Assembly: GCA_016800925.1 (NCBI GenBank)
Contig: JABCPU010000006.1
Coordinates: 248,001-312,000 of the forward strand
From: Suillus spraguei
Taxonomy: Eukaryota; Basidiomycota; Agaricomycetes; Boletales; Suillaceae
Direction: 5' to 3'
Length of the DNA stretch: 64,000 nt
The translations under genes were made by a program, and so were the position numbers. Positions 24,810 to 35,816 of this stretch are shown here, in pieces. Every line of letters begins with the position of its first letter. Position 1 is the stretch's first letter. Under the pieces are notes generated by a model. That model saw only the letters and a list, made by a program, of their open reading frames with translations. It had not been told where the DNA came from and searched no databases.

Positions 24810-25550
24810 TAGGGCTCAGTGAGAAATGAAATGCTGATTGAGTTACTAACATCGGTTATTAACATCAGTTATTAACCGGTTAATAACACCGAAGAAACTC
24901 AGGCGCTAATTGTTAATAATTATATTATTATATATAGAGCATCTAGCATCAGTGGTCATCTGAGCGAGCTTGCGAGCACAGATTTTAGTCTATGTTGTGA
25001 AGTACTAGGCCGACCATATCCTGTACTCAGCTCTCCTGTCCACCATCTCCTAGGATAGGGTGCAGTGAGGTTGAGCAGAGGGATACTAGTAAAGCAGGGG
25101 ACAGCAGTTTCGAACCCTGCGAAAGGCTCTCATCAGGGGGCTTGCCACTGCCCCTACTGCTTGTACTTCTAGTTCTATGTGATACACTCGAGAAGACTGG
25201 TGATGAGATAGCTACTCTAGGTGAACAACTGGAGTCTGTATTTGGCTGGAAGGCTCGGACTTCAGGTGATGGTATCATTCCAATCCTAGAACCTGGGAAG
25301 ACAATATGTGCCTTGTACGGTATCTTGAAGTTATAAATGTTTTTGGTTTGAACTTAGTCATGATCCCTGTGTAGATGACATGCGGTCCTTACACTTTTTA
25401 ACAATTGTTAACTGTGTTTTTATTATTAACAATGTTAATAACATATTTTTAACTAGTTAGTAACACACATGTCAGTAACTGTGTTAACTATGGCCCAGGA
25501 GTGCCCCATGTTACTAACAAATGTTACCGTGAATTATTCACCGAGCCCTA
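24810..25550. mobile_element. hAT-type non-autonomous transposon (741 bp)
   Basis: The left end reads TAGGGCTCAGTGA and the right end, read inward, TAGGGCTCGGTGA, a 13-bp inverted repeat with one mismatch. Both ends are flanked by TTAATAAC. Subterminal regions on both sides carry many copies of GTTAnTAAC-like words (24852-24925 and 25401-25520), as expected for transposase-binding sites. No transposase is encoded; the only inner frames are about 64 and 83 residues (25142-25336 +, 25027-25278 -) and look fortuitous. The interior also holds a tRNA T-arm-like hairpin at about 25107-25123. It would depend on a hAT transposase elsewhere in the genome. Confidence 0.85.
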
Positions 25551-25558
25551 TTAATAAC
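25551..25558 (+). repeat. Right target-site duplication TTAATAAC
   Basis: Exact direct repeat of 24802-24809 adjoining the right end of the hAT-type element. Confidence 0.85.
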
Positions 25559-25859
25559 GTGCTCACGCTGCTTCCCTTTGCCAACGTGACTGAACTGACA
25601 GCGAGATTGTATACCGTGTGACCCGCGTCTAAGATATGCACGAACCTTTGAAACCGTGCCAGAATTCATCACTATCACTATGGCATATGCAGCGTCGGGG
25701 ATTGGCGACCATTACCAATAGTAGACACAAAATTATATTCAACTTGAGGTCTACCGTTGAACAAATAGTTCAAGACTAGATCTAGAACAGACATTGATCG
25801 GATTTCAAAATACGTCGCGACAAATTGGCAAATAGAACTGTAACCTATCGTCCACCATA

Positions 25860-25877
25860 AGATTTAACAAGAACAAA
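25860..25877 (+). repeat. 18-nt direct repeat left of duplication copy 2
   Basis: AGATTTAACAAGAACAAA, directly abutting the first base of homology of copy 2. It matches 27917-27934 with one mismatch and is absent next to copy 1. Confidence 0.8.
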
Positions 25878-27914
25878 AGTACGTCTGAATGTCCGAGCTG
25901 CGGAAATGGTGTTCTGTAGTTAGGTTGCTAGTACACTTCAAGGTGTCGGTGAATTTAGAAATCCGAATGCGCAGTCGAATGTTTGCGCAGCATGTGAATT
26001 GCATAAAAAGAATGCATTGCGGTGTGGCACAGCAGCTCGTATACATAAAACCATCATGGGGGTTGATATTATATCTGGCATACCAACCATACCATGATTC
26101 AATACCCTGACGAAAAATCTAATAACCCGTACGCAAGCCATGTGCAGCCCCTTGTCATGGCTCCTCAGCAGCAACAGAATCAGTACTGGGAGGAACCTTT
26201 GAACCCACCACCCGCATATACCCAGGAGTCACCTGATACTATGCGCGACGACACCTATCAAGGGTACAACCCTCAGCCGCAAACATACCAGGCACCTCTG
26301 GGATCAACATCCCAGGTTCCTCCAGGAGATCATCAAGGAGATCAAGCCCCATCAGCTGGTCATTACGACCAACACCCAGCATACCGAGAGGTTTCCCCAG
26401 CAGGGGCCAGTAACTATAACAGGGCAGGGCTTCAAATTATCCTTTGTACAGCCAAACAACAATCTAAGCCCATACAGCCAGAATCTAGGCACTGTTCCAC
26501 AAAATCGTGCATCTTCCCCCAATGAAGAGAGTAAATTATCCCTGGGTTCATTCTTTGGCAACACGGGCCCTCCACCAATGTGGCACCGTCAGCCACCTCA
26601 GCATTTGTCTCATGATCAGTTCCCTTCCATGTGTCTCACATCAAATGGAACGGACCTGAGCAAGGGCTTCCCTGCGTTGCTTCCCCCATGCCAGTTATAT
26701 ATTCACCCGTTTGCGACCCATGATGTCTTGGAGGAGGATTGGCAACGGTTAGCAGACTTTTCATCAGGCCGTCTCATTTAGGTTAATCTATGGGGGGTTC
26801 AGGTTCCTGACAGACATTAAGAAAGCAGGTTCATTATCTGGAGGACAACGCATCATATCAAATGCCATACCCTTGATAGCAGGCGCCGGGCTTGTCGGTA
26901 CGTAGTGCAACAAGTCATTGCAGGAAATGATCTCATGTTTTCACTCCTAGGCGGATTGTTATTGGGTAGAGCCATTGAGAAACTGATGAAAACGAAGAAT
27001 CGCAGCGCAGCGGGAGACATCGTTGATAACTGGAACTACGTCAGTATATGCTTTAAAAAACACCACCAGATATTTACTAATGTTTTTCAGTACTTCTTTG
27101 GACCTCGCAGAATGGAAGCCGTTCTATGCCAAGGGTCGAGCGCTTGAGCGGCCGTGAGGGAGCGGCCCCGCTTGGTGATTATATCCAGCCCAAAACGGCA
27201 AATGGCCTCCGTCGCCAGGCCTCGAGTTCCTCGTCATCTTCATCTTCCTCGTCAGATTCTGAGGACGACAGGAGGCATGGCCATGGGCCTTCTGCATCGC
27301 ATAAGTGTGATAAAAAACAACGCCGTGCTGCGAGAAGGGAGGCTAGGGCTGAGAGGCGGCAGGAGAAACGTGCTCGTAAGGCTGAGAGACGGCAGGAGGA
27401 ACGTGCTCGTAAGGCTGAGAGAGAGCAGGAAAAACGTGCTCGTAAGGCAGAGCGTCGCAGTGGCAAGGCTCGTAGGGAACATTCGGAGCCTTACCAGCTT
27501 TTCATTCAACCTATTGAGTAGATTGTTAACGATACCGAATTTAAGCCCTCGTAGTCTTCGTGTGGTGTGAGAAAAATAAGTCATAGACTCGGATAATAAT
27601 AACCCTGTTTCAACGCCATTCATGACAGATGCTGCATGGAACAAAAGAGAAATAGTTGTATCTACCTCTCTATGTAAGTGCCCTGTGACCCTGCCCGAGC
27701 GCGGCCGCTTCCACAAGTTCAAAGTTCAAACATCTCTCTTGCAGCGGCGTTCGCATATTACCACAATATTGCCAAAGTCTTTCCATGCGCCCAACTTTGT
27801 TTGAAGTGCGAGGTATGTGAAATGTTTCCTAATTTCGTTGCATTTTGCCAATTGCGGGTGCTTCAAGACTTCATGCAATGATAAGCAAAAGTAATTTCCA
27901 TTAGTCAGCAGCCT
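25878..27914. repeat. Segmental duplication, copy 2
   Basis: Same orientation as 20102-22149 and nearly the same length (2.04 kb). Introns are retained, so it is not a processed retrocopy. It is bracketed by an 18-nt direct repeat that looks like a target-site duplication, which suggests that copy 2 is the inserted, derived copy. Confidence 0.9.
26094..27521 (+). pseudogene. Broken gene of duplicated family, copy 2
   Basis: Paralogue of the gene at 20395 with the same introns. The N-terminal exon is open over positions that are broken in copy 1 (GDQAPSAGHYDQHPAYRE), but copy 2 lacks single bases near 26428, 26449 and 27136, closing the frame after NYNRAG and after VLCQGS. The C-terminal frame is open to 27521 and shows a serine run, an acidic DSEDD, then three tandem copies of a basic 11-residue unit (AERRQEKRARK) in place of one in copy 1, ending EPYQLFIQPIE. 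Product unknown. Because the breaks differ between copies, the ancestor at the time of duplication was probably intact. Confidence 0.6.
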
Positions 27915-27916
27915 CT

Positions 27917-27934
27917 AGATTTAACAAGAATAAA
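27917..27934 (+). repeat. 18-nt direct repeat right of duplication copy 2
   Basis: AGATTTAACAAGAATAAA, two bases beyond the end of homology with copy 1. It pairs with 25860-25877. Confidence 0.8.
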
Positions 27935-28135
27935 CAATGTCCCAATACGTTGAAACTCATTAGTAGCTATGCATACTAACAATATCGAATAATACCACAG
28001 ATATTTACATTTACATTTAACTGGCAGTAGTCTAAGGAGACCTTTTGCGGTCACCTTGAATCGATTCTCTATTCTGTAGATATATGATTTACAGACTGCA
28101 GAAAAATCTGACAAATAACTTCTAATGATCATGAC

Positions 28136-28771
28136 TCATTCCCACGTGGCACGACAATATCCAAGTTCAGTACTGCAATCCTTGATCTTATTCTTCTCCC
28201 TCGCATTAGTGAACTGAGCTGCACAGCGAAGGATATGGTATAGGACAGGTGCTTTCGGCACAACAATATTTTGCATGGTCGAATTGAGGTCCCATGTCGA
28301 CAGAAACTCTGGAGTGACAGAGTCGAGTGTCCCGCAGAGAGCCTCCTTCACCATATTCATCTCGTTACTGACAGTATCGGACACGTAGGCAATCATATGG
28401 GGACGGAACCAGTCCAGTACCCGAGCTCGACCCCGCGAGTCTGCAAATAAGCGGTCGAACATCTTCTCGAGTTTCCCTTTTTTGCCCTGCCCATTGACAC
28501 TTTCCTTCTCCTGCTTAGAACGGTTGTAAATCCAGTCGCGATTGTATGCAAAATCGAGTTCCGAAGTGTCGAGGATCGTGAGCATGAGCTCTATGATTGA
28601 TATGCGGCCATCACGGAGAATTTTGACAGCAGACTTGATGCGTTCGTGCGACGAGAGTCGTGGGGAAGGGGTTGAAGAAATAGAAGAGACATCCGGTGGA
28701 TCGTCCGTTGTGATATCGACGAGACCAGAGTCCACGGAACAATTGAAGTCGGCATCCAGAATCCATCGCAT
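28136..28771 (-). CDS. Truncated DUF6589-type basidiomycete protein, N-terminal part
   Basis: Open frame of 211 residues. Its layout (a helical opening with RIKSAVKILRDG, a DSRGRARVLDWFRPHMI block, TPEFLSTWDLNSTM, then PVLYHILRCAAQFTNAREKNKI) resembles the first exon of the large, transposon-like DUF6589 family that is abundant in Agaricomycetes; that match is from memory. The family normally continues for several hundred residues. Here the frame stops about 200 bp short of the edge of duplication copy 2 and I found no continuation, so it is probably a 3'-truncated fragment. Whether it is expressed is unknown. Confidence 0.5.
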   Translation of the reverse strand: MRWILDADFNCSVDSGLVDITTDDPPDVSSISSTPSPRLSSHERIKSAVKILRDGRISIIELMLTILDTSELDFAYNRDWIYNRSKQEKESVNGQGKKGKLEKMFDRLFADSRGRARVLDWFRPHMIAYVSDTVSNEMNMVKEALCGTLDSVTPEFLSTWDLNSTMQNIVVPKAPVLYHILRCAAQFTNAREKNKIKDCSTELGYCRATWE

Positions 28772-29276
28772 CCTGATTGCAAGCTGTGACTGGAGTTATA
28801 GCACAACAAGCAAGTGATAGCAGTAGCAAAAAGTAATAGATATACACATGAAGTAGTGGACGAACGAAGCTGCCCAGCAGCTGGCAACCTAGTGCACTCG
28901 AACTCGATCGCAGATGGCCTGACAACGAGACTTAGCAATGAGTTAGCAAAAGCTCACGTGGTTCTGATATTCCTAAACAGACTTATTCGTCACGTTACTC
29001 TAACAATCCGCTCTTGATCCAAATTCAAACTCAGTTTTACTAGTCCGTCTATCGACGGCTTGCCTCATTAGACGGGCTGGTCACGAGTCTATCCTATACT
29101 GTAGTAGAGTCAGCCTGCGACAACCAAATTGCAATGAAAGGGCTTGCAAACTACATCGAACCAGCGGCTCAGCAGTGTTGTGCAAAAGAGTGTGATATAG
29201 GTGACGGCTAAGTTGTGACCCGTTCAACGCGGTCACGTGCGACGCGCTTCATTAAGACTTACGGTGAGGATCGCCA
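28772..29276. other. Intergenic, divergent
   Basis: About 500 bp between head-to-head genes. Two CACGTG hexamers (near 28956 and 29234) are present; in fungi such E-boxes can bind bHLH factors, but here they may be chance. Confidence 0.35.
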
Positions 29277-30804
29277 ATGTCACTTCAACAAGCTTTCGTT
29301 TTGCATACGCCAGCCTCTCTCAAATGGACCGTAGCACAAGAAAAGAGTCTGAGCAGAGATTATCCGCTGCAAGATCACGATCCAGCGGACCCAGCTCTCT
29401 TCGTCCAGCGCACTTACCTTCACTTCCTATGGCTTCCTCATGTAAGTCCTGCTCTAACCATTGCATATATTTGCTAACAACAGTATAGTCAATTATGCCG
29501 CTCTCTATATTTATTCCCTCTCTTCTCCGCATCCGAAGAACTCCGATCTTGCAGAAGATCAGCCACATCCTCTTCACGCCTTTATCGAGCCTCTCCTCCT
29601 TTCCCTTCGCGCAGGCGCGAACAAGTACCATGATGAGCTCCCTCAGATTCTTGCGGATGGCGGTGGTGCTGGCGAAGCAGAGGAGAGTATGATGTGGTAC
29701 GCTTTGGGGTACGAGAAAGTCGATCCCAGCGCGGAGCGTAGTGAACACATCAACCGAGAAGACAATGTAATGCTAGAAGATAAATGGAGGTCTGGTTGGC
29801 TCGAGCGCATGGAGCAGCGTGAGTAAGTGCTTATTACCTTGTTTATAGGTGCATCATAACGATCTTGTAGAGTTCAGATCCAGATCCTGCTCTACTTTCT
29901 CAAGCTCTCTCTTCCTGGACCGTGCACTCCATTATCACCTGTCGAAGTACCACCCACTGACAGTACTCATTTCATCTCGCCCATGAAGCAAGTGGTTCGC
30001 GGAAGAAGAAAAAAGAAAAACAAAATTTGATCATCCCATCCTCTATCGAGCGTCTCGAGTCCTTCATGGACAAACTCTCGACGTGGCAACTCGTATCACT
30101 CACGAATACATCTCGCACTGAAATTACGTCCGGACACAAAATGAACGTGACTGGATGCAAAATTTTTGCGAGGACATAGTTGAACCTCTGTGGGTAATGA
30201 CTTCACGTATGTCGATCACAACACTAATCATTACAGATTCAAATCAAAACTTCCAGAGCAATGTGCCCTCCTCCGTTCCAAACTCTTCCCAAGTTCTCCC
30301 TTCTCTGACGAACCCCCTTCTCCCGGACCATCTACAAAGAAGTCCCTGTCGGGGTCTCATTCTTATCATTCATCATCGACTACCGCACCAGGCTCACAAA
30401 GTGGAAAGGCCCCTGCTCGCAGTCGCTCGCTATCTGTGTCCCTCGCCCAGGAAAAAGAAAAAGAACGCGCAGCAAGCGTAGGCGCGACGCAGGACAAGGC
30501 ACTTCAGCGTGCGCTCACCCGGCAGATCAACATGTCTCGTGCATGGAAAGGGAAAGATCGGTCGACAACTGCGGCATCACAGACAGATACGAGGGTGCCT
30601 GCTGCAACCGCTAAGCGCATCATCGGACGCACCGATTCCCAATCCCAATTCTCTCAATCTTGCGCAGCGCCAGCGATTACCCTCGTAACTGCCACACCTG
30701 TGAAGAAACCGCCTCCCCGTGCCAAGTCAAACGCATCAGCTCGGAGCTCGAGTCCTATACCTAATACAAGGAGTTCAAGCATACTTACTACCGGATATCC
30801 TTGA
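29277..30804 (+). CDS. Sld3-like DNA replication regulator (frame-disrupted)
   Basis: Likely basidiomycete Sld3-type protein, which recruits Cdc45 to replication origins. Exon 1 ends YLHFLWLPH at a GTAAGT donor. Later text includes SIMPLSIFIPSLLRI, HPLHAFIEPLLLS, ILADGGGAGEAEESMMWYAL, VQIQILLYFLKLSLPGP, a lysine-rich RGRRKKKKNK, IERLESFMDKLSTWQLV, ERDWMQNFCEDIVEPL, and after an intron at about 30195-30236, KSKLPEQCALLRSK, then a Ser-rich tail with QINMSRAWKGK and LVTATPVKKP. These blocks fall in different frames without splice sites between them: single bases appear to be missing near 29530, in the A-run near 30010, and near 30137. All are single-base losses, two at A-runs, so sequence error is as likely as a pseudogene. 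Assignment to Sld3 is by recall of family layout. Confidence 0.55.
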
Positions 30805-31108
30805 TCGTTTTGTTAGCTCCGTAATAATGATCATTCCCAGAGTTTCTCAACATTCGGCCGCCGTGTACTAGTGTTGGCTTTTTGAAAGCCTTCTGACAGC
30901 GTTCAGTTGTAACGATGTCTTTTCAAATCAGTGAATTCCACCTTGTAATATTGAAAGAAGAGTTAGAGCTCGTTGTCGATCTTACCATCGTCGACATAAT
31001 ATTAACAGTCTAGCGACGCGATTGATCACGTGCACGAAAAGTATTGAAGTGCATCCTTTGAAGTTCGCCCTGTATGCAACTGGCTGCCGTACACTGGGCT
31101 GAATACTA
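30805..31108. other. Intergenic
   Basis: About 300 bp between two codirectional genes; includes a CACGTG-like site (tcacgtgc near 31026). No gene is seen. Confidence 0.4.
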
Positions 31109-33136
31109 ATGTCGACAGTCCCAGGTACACCAAGAGCAAAGGCGGGCATTACCCCCGCGACGCCAACAACAGCTCGAGTGGCGGGATCCCACGTTCTCCA
31201 AGCATCTCCTCATTACACCACAACCAGACGTCACTCTCTCTATGGCACAGAGGATCGTGTTGTAATCGATCCAGGTTCACGCATCTGGAAAGTCGGATTC
31301 AGTGGCGAAGGAAAGCCAAGAGACGTGTTCTACGCCGACCCCAAATATTATGGCTCGTTATGGAGTTGGAGTCGGGCCACAGACCCAGCAGAAAAGGCAG
31401 AGCAGGACAACATGTTAGTAGTCAACTTGGAGAGATGTATGCGCTCTGTCTTTCACGAGTGAGTGGGCACAACTATCACAAGCACTTACATCCAATAAAT
31501 CGTGAAGGTCACTTCTTGCAGAACCCAAGGCCAGAAAGGTAATATTAGTTGAGCATCCGTTGATGCCGTTGTACATCAAGGACATGATAGCTCACATCCT
31601 CTTCAGTAACCTCCAGGTATGTGCTCTGCTTCTGCGGAATGTTAATCTGCAGACATATGATGACAGGTTCCCTCAATATCATTCGCATCAAGTCATCTGT
31701 TGTCTCTGTTATCTATTGGCCGAATAACAGGTCTCGTCCTAGATTGTGGCCATCTAGAATCCACCGCATTACCTGTAAGATGGATGGGCCTGTTGCATTT
31801 TTCTGTTAACACGCCCTCTTAGATATTCGCAGCACGTCCTCTCTTTCCCCAACTCCGAACGACACCACTCGCAGGCTATCGCTTTTCGTCACACATTCGT
31901 GCACTCCTCCTCTTATTTGGCTCTTACCTCCCTCCACCAGCTACACTTAGTGCAGCTGTCAACGTTCCTGCAGCCAATCGCACTACCCGTGTACCACAAG
32001 AGATATTAACAGATGCTGTCATTGAGGACATCAAGACACGTTGTTGCTTCGTGTCAGATGCTTTAGAATCTTCTCTCAGTGATGTTCGCGCATCCTCCCC
32101 AGCAGGTGATGATCCTTCAGATAATGAGCCTCCACCCTCAAGCGACCCTGCCATGTCTGAGTCAGAGTTTTCACGAGGTTCAATCGGCCAAGAGAGCGCC
32201 GCAGAGTCTGAGTTCTCGATAATCTCCAATCCGACACGCCCTGCCTCTGGTGGAGAGGCAAGACATGAAAACCATCTACAAGTCCTTGCGAATATGTACA
32301 TGCGTCACTCCACTGCCACAGATCTTCACATGCGTGTCGTCCCCCCTGTATCTCAGCAAACGGGTACCGGACGTGGAACTCTAATCATCCCGGGCTGGGT
32401 TCGCGAACGCGCTGCCGAGGTGCTATTTGAAGGGGGTGACGTCGACGAAAGCAGTGTCGCAGAAGTAATCTTGGATGCTTTACTCAAGGTATGCTATCTA
32501 ATTTCCCCACACCATGACAATAGCATTGATCATGCTTTAAGGCCCCACTCGATCTTCGTAGAACTATGGCATCTTCTATTTTAATCACAGGGGGAACAGC
32601 CATGCTTCCAGGGTTTATCCCCCGATTACACACAGAACTACTGCGTGCCACCGCACCGCTTAATACATCATCCACACGGTCTAGACCCACGTATGATCAA
32701 TATGCTTCATTGCGCCCGCTGGTACCACACTTTGCAATCCTCAACAACCCTACACCGGTACCCTCATCAAGCACACGTGCCAATGTGAACGCAGGGAAGG
32801 CACCAGCGTTCACACCTGCTACGATGGCGTGGGTGGGTGGCTCCCTAGCTGGGTAGGTTCTACCAGTATTCCCTCATGTCGTCTTATCATATCATTGCTG
32901 ACGGTAACTTTTCTAGGGCACTAAAAACTGGTGGCGTCGAAGTCGCACGGGAGAAATGGGACGAGTCAGATCCATCGCAAACCGATCAGGATGATGATGT
33001 TGTGATGGTTCTTCCTGCGTCTGAGCATGTTCCAAGAAATATCATACCGGACTGGACTAGAGGGCCGCTGCCCGCGGGCGCACCTTCTGCTGTAGCACTG
33101 AAGCCCCCGCCTTCCCCACAAGCTGTCGGTGCTTGA
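31109..33136 (+). CDS. Arp10-like actin-related protein (dynactin)
   Basis: Actin-related protein, best matched by layout to fungal Arp10, the pointed-end subunit of dynactin that links dynein to cargo. It starts MSTVPGTPRAK at 31109. The actin-fold opening VVIDPGSRIWKVGFSGE is followed across introns by ARKVILVEHPLMPLYIKD, ITGLVLDCGHLESTALP and, near the C terminus, SILITGGTAMLPGF, equivalent to the actin GGT nucleotide loop, then TPATMAWVGGSLAG. Splices checked in phase: 31459/31508, 31617/31669, 31771/31825, 32490/32542 and 32854/32917 (approximate). A Ser/Glu-rich insertion (about 32050-32270) and an acidic C-terminal tail are not part of the actin core. Other divergent Arps cannot be excluded without alignment. 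Confidence 0.72.
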
Positions 33137-33513
33137 TTGTAACATTGTATAATTGCTCATCGTAATAAACGCGTAAGGCTTGTCATAATATGCAGCAGTT
33201 TAAGGTATGTAGATAAATGTGTGATATGCGATAAAAGGATACATTCTACAACTTGACCCACACACGAGCTCGCGAGTACAATCCTATGAAAGTACAGACG
33301 CGGCTAAAACCAAAGACGAAGAGTGATCCAGTAAATGCAATGTAGAACGAAAATCGAACATTGAAGTCAAACGAAATGATTCACATGTGTTGGAACGAAA
33401 AGAAAAAAAAAAGATGGACGCTGGAACGAAGTCAAAACCAACGAGTACTACAAAATGTCGAAATCGAAAATGCCAATACAATGATTGGCAACACATTACA
33501 CATGCGGAGCAGC
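33137..33513. other. 3' intergenic region between convergent genes
   Basis: About 380 bp between stop codons of tail-to-tail genes. An A-rich run occurs at 33400-33411. No gene is seen. Confidence 0.4.
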
Positions 33514-35816
33514 CTAGGCGCGGCTGCCAATAACACGCAGCAGGACCTTATTTCCATACTTGTATATTGCTTGGTCCCAGTCATCGTTGGACTTCACAAA
33601 GTGCAGAACAGCACTATCCTTGTCAACCATAGAGGAGAACGAAGAAGCCTGAGGACGGCCTCCAGATTTCTCTGTAACTGGAGGGGAAACGAGGATGGCC
33701 ACGACAAAGCTCTCTGAAAGTGGCACACCTTCCTGCCGTACAAATTTGTCGTAAAGTCGTTGACGAACCTCCGTGAAGGACAGGGACTGCGGAACGCGAA
33801 GCATGATGATGTGGTTCTCATGCAATGCTTTGATAACGATGGCTGAACCGTCACTACATCCCGTTGATCCGCTGGATATAGATGTGGTCACGGATGCGCG
33901 TCGCGCGGGGTATACCGATGTTGGGTATGAGACATCCTGCTGTGAAGAGAAGTGGCTATCTTCTGAAGGTGATGACGGTGGTATCGCGTCTGTAGAGGGG
34001 TAGTTAGCAGATAGTCGAACATATATGTATATAATACGTACCATAGAAATAGGCGTCAAGGAGATCATCCTCTTCGTAAGCCGATTCATCAACCCATGGT
34101 TCGCGCTCCGCCCATTCTTCTTCATCCGGGAAAGGCATAGAATGACGGTATTGTGGAGTCTCAACAGAAGGCGAAGACTGAGTATAAGCGGATCGAGGAA
34201 TGATCGCATCTGCAGAGGCATCAGTCCTGTATGATGCCACACTGCACATCGATGCACGGGGGTGGTGCGCATGTTCCGGATGAGGATGTGGAAGTGTAAA
34301 GTCAACATTAAGCTCGGCAAGATAGGCTGCAGCATGAGAGGGCGAAACAGAGTTAGTTGACCGCCAGGAGCACCTAGCATGGGACGCTGCTACTTAATAT
34401 TAGTAATGCAGATTAGATATGAAATATTTTGGGGCTCACCACCCGAAGGAAGCTCAGCATCACCATATAATTCGGAATCACGGGGGCCAAGAACCCTAGC
34501 GGTTCTATTTGCCTTCCGCGTCTGGGCAGAGACAACCTTCTCGATTTCAACCTCCTGGTCCTCTGGGAGGACTTGGAGCATCGATGACCGACGCTCCGAC
34601 GCGTATCCGGCAGATGTATGTTGTGGGTTATGTCCAAATGTGACTGGAGCTTCGTGCGCAACAACCACTGGCAAGCGGTTAGAAGGTCGACGCGGTGTGA
34701 CGGGAGATGGAGAGTGCGAAGAAGACGAAGAAGACGAAGAAGATAGGGTAGATTTTGAACCACGTGACTGTAGCGATATCGTTAAGCCAGCAGAATGAGC
34801 ATTCACTCGGGGGCGGGTAGTTGGCTGATCTTTCAGGGGAATCCCTGATGACAATGAGTCAGAAGTGCCTGAGCCTCGTCTGGGAAACCTCTTGTATGAC
34901 TCGTTCACAAACGTGGAAGGAGGTGCGAGATCTGATACTGCTGGAGTTGAAGAAGAAAAATAAGCAGAAAGCATGCTACTAGACACAGAACGACGAGGTT
35001 TAGCAGGAAAGGTCTGATTTTTCTGTGTTTTGATAGCGAGGTCATGATCGCGTCTCCAATAGCCAAAGAAATCAGTAAAGGTTCGCGTGACCATCAACTC
35101 TTTCAAGAGCACCGGAAGGTCTTCTTGAAAAAAAGCATGTATCATGGCACTAAACTCGGCGAACCGTTGGTCAACTGTGGCTTGGCTCGTGCGGAATAGC
35201 GTCCCCTTCTTCGTCAGTTTCGGGATGAACTTGTGAATATCACGGGCGACGGATTGAGGATCGGGACCCGGAGGAAGTGAATCAAAAGAAGCTGCCTGGT
35301 CGCTCTGGATATATATCCCGTCCCTTTTCACTCCTTTGCCTGCGGCCAGACGGGTAATTTTCTCTCTTGCCATGAGACTATATTCTGCCTCAAGGCTGTC
35401 TTGGAACATGAGGCAGTCCTCCCATTTTCGCCAGATGTCATACTCCAAATGCGAGCCCTTCGAGGAAGTTGAATGAGTGGAAATGGATGCGTTATCGTCC
35501 TTAATGGGACAAATCCGGAGGCCGTAGCTATAACTGCCGCCTAAAACTAACATGAATACTATCCAACACGAACTGAATAAGCTTACCTTGCTTTTCCGGA
35601 GGGAGGACTCCAACGCAGAAATACTGAGGAGCACTCCGGTACACGGCACGCTTCCACGACTGTAACTATGTTAGTATGGAGGTTGGAAAACTGGAGGCTT
35701 CGACTTACTTCGGGAGATATGGGCCCCTGATCGTAGGCTGAAGCACCACCCTGCAAAATTATGTTAATGTAGAAACGGCGAGTTGCGTAGCATATACGTA
35801 CTGTGACAAAATCCAT
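33514..35816 (-). CDS. PB1-domain scaffold-like protein
   Basis: Starts with a 15-nt first exon (MDFVT, 35816-35802), followed by GGASAYDQGPISPE, SWKRAVYRSAPQYFCVGVLPPEKQ and a long exon beginning YSYGLRICPIKDD, joined by GT-AG introns in phase. The N-terminal third has a conserved block, WRKWEDCLMFQDSLEAEY with FTDFFGYWRRDHDLA, of unknown function. The middle is Ser-rich and disordered. The last exon carries a PB1-like domain: IKALHENHIIMLRVPQS at the basic end and FVKSNDDWDQAI near the acidic end, closing KVLLRVIGS. PB1 domains mediate paired protein contacts, as in polarity and NADPH-oxidase regulators; no TPR or SH3 is visible, so I do not call it NoxR or Scd2. Confidence 0.72.

Noticed and set aside
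25060..25140. tRNA gene inside the hAT-type element
   Set aside because: Only a T-arm-like hairpin (GCAG..CCTGC) is present; the remaining stems do not form.
33514..35816. NoxR (NADPH oxidase regulator) for the PB1-domain protein
   Set aside because: A PB1-like end is visible but no TPR repeats, which NoxR needs.
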